A stretch of 64,000 nucleotides of DNA from assembly GCF_021030645.1 (NCBI RefSeq), contig NZ_JACGCJ010000014.1, positions 1 to 64,000 on the forward strand, read 5' to 3'. Under the pieces are notes generated by a model that was not told the origin of the DNA, made no database searches, and saw nothing but the letters and a program-made list of their open reading frames with translations. The DNA comes from Agrilactobacillus fermenti. GTDB lineage: Bacteria > Bacillota > Bacilli > Lactobacillales > Lactobacillaceae. The translations under genes and the position numbers were made by a program. Below, piece by piece: positions 1 to 8,896 of this stretch (its first letter is position 1; each line of letters begins with the position of its first letter).

Positions 1-53
1 GTTTTGTCGCTTATAGAATAACATTGAGAGGCACTTCGTGCCTACATAAAAAC

Positions 54-90
54 AAAAAATTCCTTGAGATTTGATCTTAAGGAATTTTTT
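54..90. terminator. Bidirectional intrinsic terminator
   Basis: Two 15-base arms (A6-TTCCTTGAG and CTTAAGGA-T6, one mismatch) surround a 7-base loop. A-run and T-run on the two sides make it work in either direction. It would end a gene lying left of the window and the leftward aldo/keto reductase transcript. Confidence 0.75.
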
Positions 91-94
91 GTTT

Positions 95-127
95 GAGGCT
101 GTATAAAAAGACTTATGTCCCAGCCTC
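95..127. repeat. GAGGCTG/CAGCCTC hairpin
   Basis: Perfect 7-base arms GAGGCTG and CAGCCTC flank 19 bases just after the terminator. Read on the minus strand it starts GAGGCTGGGACATAAG, a motif I associate with intergenic stem-loops in lactobacilli. Function unknown. Confidence 0.45.
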
Positions 128-152
128 GATTATTTCACGAACGGTTGTATCT

Positions 153-270
153 TAAACGTGTTCCAAAAGGCAACACCCTCACTCAACGACGAATGACTAA
201 AATGGAAAGTCCACCATTTTTCGTAATGCTTGTTAGTGCTTAGTCGTTGACCGCCTTTTGCCACACTCTG
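153..270. repeat. 118-bp intergenic repeat, copy A
   Basis: This begins TAAACGTGTTCCAAAAGGCA and ends GCCACACTCTG. The ends are imperfect inverted repeats (GTGTTCCAAAAGGC against the complement of GCCTTTTGCCACAC) and inner CAACGAC/GTCGTTG arms extend the fold. A copy of exactly the same length is at 6184-6301 and a shortened one at 35185-35239. All three lie beside intrinsic terminators and end close to a gene's 3' end. No coding potential seen. Confidence 0.75.
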
Positions 271-309
271 TTTTTAATATTGCTTAAATAATTTAATAAT
301 AAATCGACA

Positions 310-1212
310 CTAAATTTTTTCTGGTGAATCAGGCCAAACTTTAACAGAATCACCCATTTTAGACTGCGGATTATGCCATGGAAAGTCATCATACCAAAGG
401 CTAGCTTTGGCTTGATCTAAATCATCAATAATCTGCATATCTTCTGAAGATAGTTCAAAATCACCAATTTGACTATTCTCGATGATCCGTTTTTCATGAC
501 TAGACTTAGGAATTGTAATCACATCGTGCTGAATATCCCAGCGTAAAATAATTTGTGCGGCAGATTTACCATATTTATCAGCCAGCTTTAATATTTCAGC
601 GTTATTTAAAGCTGCACCGCCACCTAGAGGTGACCATGCTTCGAGGCGAATATCGTGTGTCTGCATAAATTGCCGTAATTCTTTTTGCTGATCAATCGGA
701 TTAAATTCCATCTGATTAATTGCTGGTTTAATTGTCGCATCAGTTAATAAATCTTGCAGACGTGGTATATCGAAATTAGAAATACCAATAGACTTGGTCA
801 AACCCTCTTTTTGTAAAGCTTCCAAGGCCCGCCAGGTATCCTTATACTTGTGGTCAACTGGCCAGTGGATCAATAATAAATCAACATAATCTAATTGCAG
901 CCGTTGTAAAGAACCTTTAACACCGGCAATTGTCGTTTGATAACCTTGATCACCATTAAAGACCTTGGTCGTGACAAACAGATCATCCCGATGCAGGCCG
1001 TTATCAACTAGACTAGCTTTAATACCGGCACCCACACCAGTTTCGTTGCCATATTGTTTAGCCGTATCAATCATACGATACCCGTTTTTAACCGCCATTT
1101 GGACGGATGCCTTAGCTGTATGGTTATCTACTTGCCAAACACCAAGACCCATTTGTGGCATCTCATGACCGTCATTTAATTTGACTCGTGTATCTAAATC
1201 AAAATTAGTCAA
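310..1212 (-). CDS. Aldo/keto reductase
   Basis: A 300-residue single-domain NADPH-dependent oxidoreductase of the aldo/keto reductase superfamily, cytosolic, reducing aldehydes or ketones (substrate not predictable). The catalytic tetrad is visible: Asp49 and Tyr54 (IDTAKQYGNE), Lys83 (TTKVF) and His116 (LLLIHWP); SIGISNF is the typical later motif. The start is a TTG at 1212, preceded by a strong AAGGGGGA at correct spacing. It follows the GPH sugar transporter gene by about 66 bp in the same direction, so the two may form a unit for uptake and reduction of a sugar or aldose. A second family member is at 14380-15225. Confidence 0.9.
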   Translation of the reverse strand: MTNFDLDTRVKLNDGHEMPQMGLGVWQVDNHTAKASVQMAVKNGYRMIDTAKQYGNETGVGAGIKASLVDNGLHRDDLFVTTKVFNGDQGYQTTIAGVKGSLQRLQLDYVDLLLIHWPVDHKYKDTWRALEALQKEGLTKSIGISNFDIPRLQDLLTDATIKPAINQMEFNPIDQQKELRQFMQTHDIRLEAWSPLGGGAALNNAEILKLADKYGKSAAQIILRWDIQHDVITIPKSSHEKRIIENSQIGDFELSSEDMQIIDDLDQAKASLWYDDFPWHNPQSKMGDSVKVWPDSPEKI

Positions 1213-1278
1213 GCTAAGTCCCCCTTTTCGAAACTACAATTGCCTAGTGTAACGAACTTTCTTAAAAATTTCAAAAAC

Positions 1279-2607
1279 TCAGCGCTCATTTTTGGTAATC
1301 ACTTGTTGCACGTGGCGTTGATTATAAAGTGCCAAAATGAAAATCATTAAAAGATAGGCTGCTAACGGTATCCAAGCATAGTTGATCGTAATCATGTGCA
1401 ACGTCGCGCTATTTTGACTATGGTTAGCTACGTAACCCGTTTGTGCCAATAAACCAGCAGTGATCAACCCACCAATACCTAAACCTAAGTTAACGCCAAA
1501 ATCATCTGTTGAAGCTAGCAAGCCACTGGCTTCAACATGAAATTGCCGTTGGGCATACTTGATCGTGTCAGACACCATGATCGAAACAAGGGCGATCACC
1601 ATACCGCTGCCAATCGTATTTACAAAGGTCCCCACGAATAATACTGATAAACTATGGGTCCACTCAGCACCAGCTATGATCAACAATTGTCCCATCGTCG
1701 CAATAATCAGGCCGACCATCATGGTCACCTTGTTAGAATACTTACGCGTCACAAAGGGAATTGCAACAATTCCGATCAAAGCTGCCGCCGTAAACGCATT
1801 AACGACAGGCACTAAATTTTCAGCTTTCAAATTATATTTAAAATAATAAATCGTCGTTTGGTTTTTAATTGAAGTAGTCACCCAATACAAAAAGATCACA
1901 ATGGATAACACCAACCAAGGTTTATTGCGGCCCATCATCTTAAGTGTATCTTTGAAAGAAGCTGGCTTTGGCATGGCAATACGTTCACGGACATGAACAA
2001 ATGTGTTGATGATCAGAATCAATGAAATGACGGCAAAAACAATAATTGTCAATAGAAAGCCTTTTTGTTGATCCTTGCCACCAAATAAAGCAATCAAAGG
2101 CAATGTAAAAATAGCCACAATAATCTGACTCGTTTGTCCGAAAAATTGCCGAATCACACCTAATAAAGTGATCTCACGAGGATTATCAGTCAAGCTTGGC
2201 AGAATTGATGTGATTGGTAAATTAACAGCGCTATAAAAGAAGCCCAACAATAAGTAAGTCAAGTAAGCCCAAAATAATTTGCCCATATGATTAAATGGCG
2301 GCACGACAAAAGTCAATGCAGCCACGATCACATAAGGAAAAGCATACCAAAGGAAAAACGGCCGACTATGCCCATATTTGGAATGCGTGTGATCAATCAT
2401 AATTCCAATAATGACACTTTCAATCACATCTGCAAATCGGGCAATTAAAAATAACGTGCCAACTTCACCAGCGGTTAACCCATAAATATCGGTATAAAAG
2501 TAGAGCAAATAGGTGGTCATCACTTGAAAGACTAAATTATCCGCGCCATCGCTCAGCCCATAACTGATTCGTTCCCGCAAGGAAGTTTGCCATTGATTAT
2601 GAGACAT
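1279..2607 (-). CDS. GPH-family sugar:cation symporter
   Basis: A polytopic membrane protein of about 442 residues with roughly twelve hydrophobic segments. The N-terminal stretch YGLSDGADNLVFQ and the later IMIDHTHSKYGHSRPFFLW (Asp, then the loop Arg-Pro) are hallmarks of the glycoside-pentoside-hexuronide:cation symporters (MelB/XylP/LacS group). No IIA-like tail follows, so it is the short type. An upstream GTG at 2616 abuts the AGGA and is too close; the ATG at 2607 has AGGA at about 10 bases. Transported sugar is unknown. The upstream neighbour is a membrane glycosyltransferase and the downstream one an aldo/keto reductase. Confidence 0.85.
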   Translation of the reverse strand: MSHNQWQTSLRERISYGLSDGADNLVFQVMTTYLLYFYTDIYGLTAGEVGTLFLIARFADVIESVIIGIMIDHTHSKYGHSRPFFLWYAFPYVIVAALTFVVPPFNHMGKLFWAYLTYLLLGFFYSAVNLPITSILPSLTDNPREITLLGVIRQFFGQTSQIIVAIFTLPLIALFGGKDQQKGFLLTIIVFAVISLILIINTFVHVRERIAMPKPASFKDTLKMMGRNKPWLVLSIVIFLYWVTTSIKNQTTIYYFKYNLKAENLVPVVNAFTAAALIGIVAIPFVTRKYSNKVTMMVGLIIATMGQLLIIAGAEWTHSLSVLFVGTFVNTIGSGMVIALVSIMVSDTIKYAQRQFHVEASGLLASTDDFGVNLGLGIGGLITAGLLAQTGYVANHSQNSATLHMITINYAWIPLAAYLLMIFILALYNQRHVQQVITKNER

Positions 2608-2640
2608 GACTATCACATCCTAAATTAAAAATAATATTTT

Positions 2641-4215
2641 TTATTTCTTCTTTAATAACCAATAAGTCAACAATTCATTATCATTTACCTGATTATGTTT
2701 CTTGATTACTCGGTAATGGTCAGTTAATGTATCCATGCCAGCATCCACTAAGTCCTGTCCAGCTGGTGTTCTCGTCACCACAAAGTCAGCTTGCTTATGT
2801 GTAATGACTTTATCTTGTTGTTGGTACATCTCTGGAAAGGCAGACTTAGGAATATTTAAAATATAAAAATATTTACTATCTGGGATTTTATTGGTTACGG
2901 TATAAACACCTAGATCTAACGTGCCATAATTCAAAACTTTGGCATTTTTTTGACGATCGATAATTTTCTTAAATTGTAACTGTGCCGGTAAGTCGCCCTT
3001 ACTTTGGTAAGCAACCGTATAGTTCTTAGGATATAGCTTTGAAAAATTATAATTCGTATTCATCATAAATGGCGCAACACAGGCAAGCACGATGATAAAA
3101 TTACGTAACCGCGGAATCTGCTGCGGAAAGTTATTTTGAAAGCTGGTTTCAACATTGATCAAAATGGCTAACAAGCCCATCATGGCAATTACTAACAACG
3201 GCAGCCAATAATAAAGCCGTGGCGTTAAGCCCCAGAACATGAGTAAGCCGCCAAAAATAACGGGCAATAGGTAAAGTACTTTACCCTCCCAGGCATCAGA
3301 AACTTTTTTGTTGAATGGGAAAACAAAAATAGCCAGTAATAACATAATATTAATGATCCAATGACCACCCATACCGAAACCAAAGAATAAATACTTAATT
3401 GAATTAAACACCTTCGTAAAGGTCGACATATTAATCTGATAAAGCGAAATATTAGCGTAAAAATAACCAAAAAATAGATCCGAAAGTGCATGGTTTAATA
3501 GGAAGTAAAGTAAAACCACCGCTGTTACAGTTATGAAACCAAGTAATGTATAAAGTAAAACTTTGAGCCAATCCATGAACTGACGCCGTGAGAACAAAAT
3601 AATTGTTAAAGCAATAAAAAAGCCAATCCAAAAGCCAACTAAAATATATTTGCTCCAGAAAACAATACCTAATCCCAAACCGATCCAATAGAACTGTTTG
3701 AAATCTAATTGAAAATCAAAGCTGTTCGCATGCAAATTAACATGAATTATTTTACAGATGCTATACATTAAATATAAAATAAATGGCATCATGAATTCTT
3801 CGACGCTATCACCAGCATTGAAGAATGGTGACGCAAGAAAAGCCATTGGTACCAACAACGCACCTGCGAATTGCAGTGGCTTAGAAACATACAGCTGCAA
3901 TATCTTTTTAAAAATGATCATTGAGGCACATAAATTGAAACTTTCTAAAACAGCAATGCCCCAAAAATTATGTTGACTGATCAAATAGCCAATGGCGTGT
4001 AAGAAATAAATCAAAGGCCCTTTTTGATCAAATAGATCTCGATAGGGTACTAAGCCGTGAACGATACCCTTTCCCACGGTAAAGTAAGCATTGGCGTCCA
4101 CCCAGTCATTTAAATAATATAGGGGGGACGACTTGCCTAGAAAGAAAATTAGAATGATTGCAAATACTAAAAAGATACCATTCTCGCGATTAAATATTTT
4201 GTGCCGATTTTCCAC
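2641..4215 (-). CDS. GT-C type membrane glycosyltransferase
   Basis: A 524-residue protein with about 11-12 hydrophobic helices. The N-terminal WVDANAYFTVGKG and YRDLFDQKGPLIYFLHAIGY fit the first periplasmic loop of the GT-C/ArnT-PMT superfamily, in which acidic residues after the first helix handle a polyprenyl-phosphate sugar donor. A soluble-looking tail of about 120 residues follows the last helix. It probably adds a sugar to a cell-envelope acceptor on the outer face of the membrane. The start is GTG with GGAGG at 7 bases. It is divergent from the Ntn hydrolase gene. Donor and acceptor are not predictable. Confidence 0.75.
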   Translation of the reverse strand: MENRHKIFNRENGIFLVFAIILIFFLGKSSPLYYLNDWVDANAYFTVGKGIVHGLVPYRDLFDQKGPLIYFLHAIGYLISQHNFWGIAVLESFNLCASMIIFKKILQLYVSKPLQFAGALLVPMAFLASPFFNAGDSVEEFMMPFILYLMYSICKIIHVNLHANSFDFQLDFKQFYWIGLGLGIVFWSKYILVGFWIGFFIALTIILFSRRQFMDWLKVLLYTLLGFITVTAVVLLYFLLNHALSDLFFGYFYANISLYQINMSTFTKVFNSIKYLFFGFGMGGHWIINIMLLLAIFVFPFNKKVSDAWEGKVLYLLPVIFGGLLMFWGLTPRLYYWLPLLVIAMMGLLAILINVETSFQNNFPQQIPRLRNFIIVLACVAPFMMNTNYNFSKLYPKNYTVAYQSKGDLPAQLQFKKIIDRQKNAKVLNYGTLDLGVYTVTNKIPDSKYFYILNIPKSAFPEMYQQQDKVITHKQADFVVTRTPAGQDLVDAGMDTLTDHYRVIKKHNQVNDNELLTYWLLKKK

Positions 4216-4296
4216 AATCTTGCCTCCACTTATGTATCCAACTATATGTATAGTAGTTTATCACAAATTCAGTCTAAACTTTTAGAGGTTTTGCCC

Positions 4297-5214
4297 ATGT
4301 GTACAAGTTTTATTTCACATTTAAATAACGGTCTTTATTTCGCACGTACGATGGATTTTCCTTCCACATCTCCCTGGCGGCCTGTTTACTTACCTAAAGA
4401 GTATCCTTACCGCCCAATTCTAGAACCAAAACGACAGCGTACCCAGCATGCCATTTTAGGGGGTGGCCGCCAAATAGATACTCAAACCTATTTGCTGGCT
4501 GATGGTGTCAATGACTGCGGCCTTGTTTGTGCTGAATTATATTTCCCCTATGAGGCTAAATATGCACTACAAACAGATTCTAATAAATGGAACCTCTCCC
4601 CTCAAGATTTCATCCTCTGGGTCTTGGCTAATTTCAAGACGGTTGCTGAAGTCCGAATGCACTTAAAAGAAATTAATCTAGTTTCCAGTACTTGGTACCA
4701 TACCGATAAAATTTATCCTTATCACTGGTTGCTGCTGGATAAAAGTGGGGCAACAGCTATTCTAGAACCCAAAAGTACTGCTTTAACTTTAACGGAGTTG
4801 CCGCTAGGTATTTTGACGAATACACCGAATATGACCAAGCAGCTCATAAAATTGCGCCAATTTCTAAATTTACCTCCAGATAGTAATCTAGCAACACTGC
4901 AAATGGCACTGCGGCAATTTAAGGATCCACTGCCAACCGGCACGATTCCCACCGACCGTTTTGCAATCGCTGCAATCCTAAAAAGCCAATTAACAGCAAC
5001 AGCCACCACCAGTGATTTATTTCGGATTTTAGATCAAGTCATTATCCCACCAACAGATGCATTTCATTTAAAGAATCACGATTATACCCATTATCAAACG
5101 GTTTTAAATCCTAGCACACAAACTTATACTTTTCATGACATTGCCACGGATACTTGGCAGCACCTTGACCTAAACCGTTTAAAATATCATACCAGCCAGC
5201 ATTTTTTTAGGTAA
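4297..5214 (+). CDS. Choloylglycine hydrolase / penicillin V acylase family protein
   Basis: A 305-residue linear-amide C-N hydrolase of the Ntn superfamily (bile salt hydrolase / penicillin V acylase, PF02275). Longer frames begin at 4201, but the mature enzyme needs an N-terminal cysteine. The ATG at 4297 gives Met-Cys2, with AGAGG upstream, and places Arg17 and Asp20 (FARTMDF) where bile salt hydrolases have Arg18 and Asp21. NDCGLVCAELYFP, TNTPN and DRF supply the other expected active-site Asn and Arg. No signal peptide, so it is cytosolic. Whether it prefers bile salts, penicillin V or acyl-homoserine lactones cannot be told from sequence. Confidence 0.88.
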   Translation: MCTSFISHLNNGLYFARTMDFPSTSPWRPVYLPKEYPYRPILEPKRQRTQHAILGGGRQIDTQTYLLADGVNDCGLVCAELYFPYEAKYALQTDSNKWNLSPQDFILWVLANFKTVAEVRMHLKEINLVSSTWYHTDKIYPYHWLLLDKSGATAILEPKSTALTLTELPLGILTNTPNMTKQLIKLRQFLNLPPDSNLATLQMALRQFKDPLPTGTIPTDRFAIAAILKSQLTATATTSDLFRILDQVIIPPTDAFHLKNHDYTHYQTVLNPSTQTYTFHDIATDTWQHLDLNRLKYHTSQHFFR

Positions 5215-5280
5215 TTCCCCAGTAGTCTTTGAACCTGGCCCTGTTTTATACTAATGTTGACACAATTAGGAGTGAGCATA

Positions 5281-6057
5281 ATGATCGATGTCCATGAGGT
5301 TTTAGATAAATTAAATCCAAATCAAAAAATTAATTACGATAAATTATTGCAAAAAATGATCGCCCAATGGCAAAGTCAAAGCGTTCGGCCAAAAATTCTA
5401 TTACACAGTTGTTGTGCGCCTTGCAGCACGTACACGCTAGAATATTTGACCCAATACGCCGACGTAACAGTATACTACGCCAATTCCAATATCCATCCCC
5501 GAGCCGAATATGAACGTCGTCGTTACGTCCAACAAAAATTTATTAATGACTTCAACGAGAATACCAATAATCATGTGCAATTTTTATCCGCACCGTACGA
5601 ACCCAATGATTGGGTCAAAACAATGCGCGGCTTAGAGGATGAACCAGAAGGTGGCGCTCGCTGTCGCGTTTGTTACGACTACCGTTTGGAAAAAGTGGCA
5701 GCTAAAGCCGTCGAACTTGGCTTTGACTACTTTGCCAGTGCGCTCACGATCAGTCCCCATAAAAATTCACAAATCATTAACGAAGTAGGTGTTGAAGTCC
5801 AACATGTTTACTCTGCTCATTATCTCCCCAGTGACTTCAAGAAAAATAACGGCTACCAGCGCTCCGTAGACATGTGCAAAACTTACGATGTTTATCGCCA
5901 ATGTTACTGTGGCTGCATTTTTGCCGCTAAGAAACAAGGTGTGGACTTAGCCCAAATTAATCGGGAAGCTCGTGCTTTTAATGTAGGTAAAGATGGCGAT
6001 ACTGAATTCGCCCATATCAATTTCAAAATTGACCAAGAAACTGAAGTCCAGTCATAA
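5281..6057 (+). CDS. queH: Epoxyqueuosine reductase QueH
   Basis: A 258-residue member of the DUF208/COG1636 family, shown elsewhere to be QueH, a non-orthologous replacement for QueG that reduces epoxyqueuosine to queuosine in tRNA. The cysteine clusters are present: SCCAPCS near the N terminus, CRVCYDYR in the middle, and CYCGC near the C terminus, as expected for the Fe-S and metal site. An in-frame ATG exists at 5254, but TTAGGAG sits 9 bases before the ATG at 5281, making that the likely start. It is a single gene with its own terminator. Confidence 0.92.
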   Translation: MIDVHEVLDKLNPNQKINYDKLLQKMIAQWQSQSVRPKILLHSCCAPCSTYTLEYLTQYADVTVYYANSNIHPRAEYERRRYVQQKFINDFNENTNNHVQFLSAPYEPNDWVKTMRGLEDEPEGGARCRVCYDYRLEKVAAKAVELGFDYFASALTISPHKNSQIINEVGVEVQHVYSAHYLPSDFKKNNGYQRSVDMCKTYDVYRQCYCGCIFAAKKQGVDLAQINREARAFNVGKDGDTEFAHINFKIDQETEVQS

Positions 6058-6078
6058 AATTTATCATCTAAGCGAACC

Positions 6079-6133
6079 AAAAAAGATCTGCTGTTGAAGT
6101 AACCATTCATCCTTCAAACAACAGATCTTTTTT
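6079..6133 (+). terminator. Intrinsic terminator after queH
   Basis: Long stem AAAAAAGATCTGCTGTTGAAG pairs with CTTCAAACAACAGATCTTTTTT across an 11-base loop, with T-runs on the plus strand. The A-run on the other side could also serve lldP from the right. Confidence 0.85.
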
Positions 6134-6183
6134 GTATGCATCGATATAACTAGGATAAAATTAGCGTTTTGTTTTCTGCTGCC

Positions 6184-6301
6184 TAAACGTGTTCCAAAAA
6201 GCAACACTCTCTCCTAACGTCGAATGGCTCAAATGGCAAACCCACCATTTGTCGCCATTCCCGTTAGTGCTCGGCCGCTGATCACTTTTTGTCACACTCT
6301 G
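6184..6301. repeat. 118-bp intergenic repeat, copy B
   Basis: Same length and ends as copy A (TAAACGTGTTCCAAAAAGCA to GTCACACTCTG). The middle has diverged but keeps CAAATGG and CCACCATTTGTCG blocks, and GTTAGTGCTCGG matches GTTAGTGCTTAG of copy A. It sits between the queH terminator and the 3' end of lldP. Confidence 0.75.
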
Positions 6302-6307
6302 TGTCAT

Positions 6308-7834
6308 CTAAATAAAGTGCAGCAACAATCCAGTCACGTAAATATACAGACAGATGATCACAAGGTAAGCGCCACACCATTTCAAGGCTTCTTTAAGAAT
6401 ATTGCCTTCATCACCTTCTTGATTAGTAGCAGCGGCAGCAACCGCAATACTTTGTGGTGAAATCATTTTACCAGCGGTTGCCCCAACCATATTGGCACCA
6501 ACGACCCAAAAACTATTAGCTTTCAAAGTTGTCGCCGCTTGTAATTGTAAGTTCCCGAATAAAACATTTGAACTGGTATCTGACCCAGTGATGAATGTGC
6601 CTAATGCCCCAATGACAGGTGCAACTAATGGATAGACAGGACCCATGATTGCTACTAGCGTTACCGCCAAACTAGTGGTCATTCCAGAATAGCCCATGAC
6701 CTTGGCTAAAGCAACGATCGCACAAACGGTGATCAGTGTACGCCAAATCTTCTTAGCAGTTGTCCCTAACACGCCTAAGATCTTGCTGACAGACATACCT
6801 TGGATCAGCCCGCCAATAAAAGTTGCTAAAATAATCAATGTACCTGGAGAAGAAAGCCAGTTGATGGTATAAGGTACGGCTTTCGGCCCGGTGTAAATTG
6901 GAATTTGCGTCACAACTTTTGCCAAAGCAGCGTTGATTGGTTTAACTAATGGTGAAGCTAACAAAACAATGATAAATACTAAGATAAATGGGGCCCAGGC
7001 TTTCAACAATTCAGTACTTGAATGCTGAGGAATATGTTTTAAAGCCTCAGGATCATTTTTACCTTGAACCCGTGCCATGAGAACTGTCACGGCAATACAT
7101 ACCACAGAACCCACAATGGCTGGTAATTCAGCCCCAACAAATTTAGCTACGAATACTTGGGGCACGGCAAAGGCAACCCCTGAAAGCAGTGTCGTTAACC
7201 CAACCCCTTTAATAGCTTTGGTGCCGCCACCAACCATGGCAACCAATACAAATGGAATCAAAATAATTAAAGGCAATAATTGCATGGTAACGATAAATGA
7301 TAGATGTGGTGTATCCAAATGCGTCACATTTGCTAAAGTGATCACCGGTAGGCCGATAGCCCCAAAAGCGGTCGGTGTCGTGTTAGCAATCAAACAAATC
7401 ACCGAGGCACGAATTGGCTCGACCCCAAAAGCAATCAGAATACCCGCAGGAATAGCTACGGCTGTTCCAAATCCAGCGATCGCTTCCAAAAAGCCACCAA
7501 AACCCCAAGCAATAATTAAAACTAAGATCCGCCGATCCGTCGTGATTGAAGATAGCATATCTTGGATCACTTTCATGGCGCCAGAAGCCGTTGTTAAATT
7601 GTAAGTAAACAGGGCGGCCAAAATAACGTATACGATAGGCCAGATTGCCATTACAATACCTTCTAAAGCCCCTGTCAGACTATCCTGAACCGGCATTTTA
7701 AATGCCGTCACAGCTAAAATAATGGCTAAGACAAGTCCAATCGTACAGGCTTTGTCCGCAGACATCTTAATCACACCAAGTGACACGATCAACCAAATGA
7801 TCGGGATCAATGCAAAAATAAAATTAAGCCACAT
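6308..7834 (-). CDS. lldP: L-lactate permease
   Basis: A 508-residue integral membrane protein of the LctP/LldP lactate permease family with 12-14 hydrophobic helices. The N-terminal FALIPIIWLIVSLGVIKMSA, the SLTGALEGIVMAIWPIVYVI stretch and GFGGFLEAIAGFGTAVAIP are typical, as is TGSDTSSNVLFGNLQ near the C terminus. It moves lactate (or glycolate) with protons across the cell membrane. It is a single leftward gene. A catabolite-response-like element lies about 20 bp before the start codon, so glucose repression through CcpA is likely. AGGAGGGAAAGTC precedes the ATG. Confidence 0.92.
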   Translation of the reverse strand: MWLNFIFALIPIIWLIVSLGVIKMSADKACTIGLVLAIILAVTAFKMPVQDSLTGALEGIVMAIWPIVYVILAALFTYNLTTASGAMKVIQDMLSSITTDRRILVLIIAWGFGGFLEAIAGFGTAVAIPAGILIAFGVEPIRASVICLIANTTPTAFGAIGLPVITLANVTHLDTPHLSFIVTMQLLPLIILIPFVLVAMVGGGTKAIKGVGLTTLLSGVAFAVPQVFVAKFVGAELPAIVGSVVCIAVTVLMARVQGKNDPEALKHIPQHSSTELLKAWAPFILVFIIVLLASPLVKPINAALAKVVTQIPIYTGPKAVPYTINWLSSPGTLIILATFIGGLIQGMSVSKILGVLGTTAKKIWRTLITVCAIVALAKVMGYSGMTTSLAVTLVAIMGPVYPLVAPVIGALGTFITGSDTSSNVLFGNLQLQAATTLKANSFWVVGANMVGATAGKMISPQSIAVAAAATNQEGDEGNILKEALKWCGAYLVIICLYIYVTGLLLHFI

Positions 7835-7855
7835 GACTTTCCCTCCTAAGTGAAA

Positions 7856-7869
7856 TAATAGCGCTTACA
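7856..7869 (-). promoter_or_regulatory. Candidate cre site (CcpA) upstream of lldP
   Basis: The minus strand reads TGTAAGCGCTATTA, matching the cre consensus TGWAANCGNTNWCA at all fixed positions but one. It lies 22 bp before the lldP start codon, a position where CcpA-HPr(Ser-P) binding would block transcription. Confidence 0.6.
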
Positions 7870-8065
7870 CCATCATAATTGTACTATGTGAAATCTGAAT
7901 TTGCACTTATTTACGCCCCTAGGGAATTCCCTATTAAAACAAATTCACCATCAATTAGAAATATGGTAGGATATAGAGGTGTAGATTTGAATTGTTTTTT
8001 TACGTAAAATTGAAATAATCCTTTTAAAATTTCGTTGTACAATACTGGGTGAGGATGTGAAGAAT

Positions 8066-8896
8066 GTGCAAAATTCTTTTGAAGCTTTATTAGAAAAATA
8101 TCGGCTTGAAAACTTGATTCATGCCAATCAAGTAAATATAAATTATGAGCCACAAGCGGATGAGTACAGTACAATTCAGGCAATTTTTAATGACCAAATT
8201 GATCAAGCAACAAATCATCGTGATTGGCAACGGGTGATCGAGTTGCTAAAGGCTATGGTTGGGGTTAGCCAAAACGCTGGTAATTTAGATGATACGATCA
8301 TTTCAGAACTATCATTGCTCTATCTTACATACAGCCGTTATTACAATACGGATTTACAAAATGCACAGGTGCAGCCGATTATTGAGCATCTCAATCAATT
8401 GATCCAGCAAGCACAGGCAACACCAGAAAATGTCAATGCCTTGATTCAAAATGTCGTTAATAATTTAACGGTTCCAAATAATCTGCCATTAAGCATTGAT
8501 CCACGCAATGAATTAACCATGATGCTACAGCAAAGTCGTGGCAATGCCGCTGCTAGTACCAATAATCCTACTTTAGATCAAACGATCAACTCTTTGCAGC
8601 AGGAATCAATGCGCAGTCGGCGTGATCAAATTCAAAATGTAGATTTGGACCACGATGAAGATTCAGATGATATGGATGATTATGAAGATGAAGCACCGTT
8701 TTATAAAAAATGGTGGTTCTGGACTTTGATTGTCCTAATCTTACTCATTGTTGGGGTCGTTATTCGCTTAATCGTTTCGAAAGTGACCACACCCACCTCA
8801 GCAACACCTGCCCGCACTGAACAAGTCGCTAAATCTAGTCAGCAGCAAAGCCGCTCGGAAGGTAAAAAAAAAATTCCCGTGCACATTCCCGACTAG
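8066..8896 (+). CDS. Membrane protein, N-terminal part of a gene split at an A10 run
   Basis: The cytoplasmic part is helix-rich and acidic (about 200 residues, ending in an Asp/Glu cluster DHDEDSDDMDDYEDE). One transmembrane helix follows, beginning KKWWFWTLIVLILLIVG, then a Thr/Ser/Ala extracellular linker. The frame ends abruptly just after ten consecutive A (8864-8873). One additional A would join it to the frame running to 9432, giving a single-pass protein of about 455 residues. A GTG at 8057 is too near the GAGG, so the GTG at 8066 is preferred, with moderate certainty. The same W-W-F/L-W/Y helix start recurs in the proteins at 10231 and 42191. No function is recognised. Confidence 0.65.
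   Translation: MQNSFEALLEKYRLENLIHANQVNINYEPQADEYSTIQAIFNDQIDQATNHRDWQRVIELLKAMVGVSQNAGNLDDTIISELSLLYLTYSRYYNTDLQNAQVQPIIEHLNQLIQQAQATPENVNALIQNVVNNLTVPNNLPLSIDPRNELTMMLQQSRGNAAASTNNPTLDQTINSLQQESMRSRRDQIQNVDLDHDEDSDDMDDYEDEAPFYKKWWFWTLIVLILLIVGVVIRLIVSKVTTPTSATPARTEQVAKSSQQQSRSEGKKKIPVHIPD

Noticed and set aside
7077..7604. 175-codon plus-strand ORF
   Set aside because: Shadow of lldP in the opposite strand; lldP is unambiguous.
7911..8183. 90-codon minus-strand ORF upstream of lldP
   Set aside because: Antisense to the start of the split surface-protein gene, without a convincing ribosome site.
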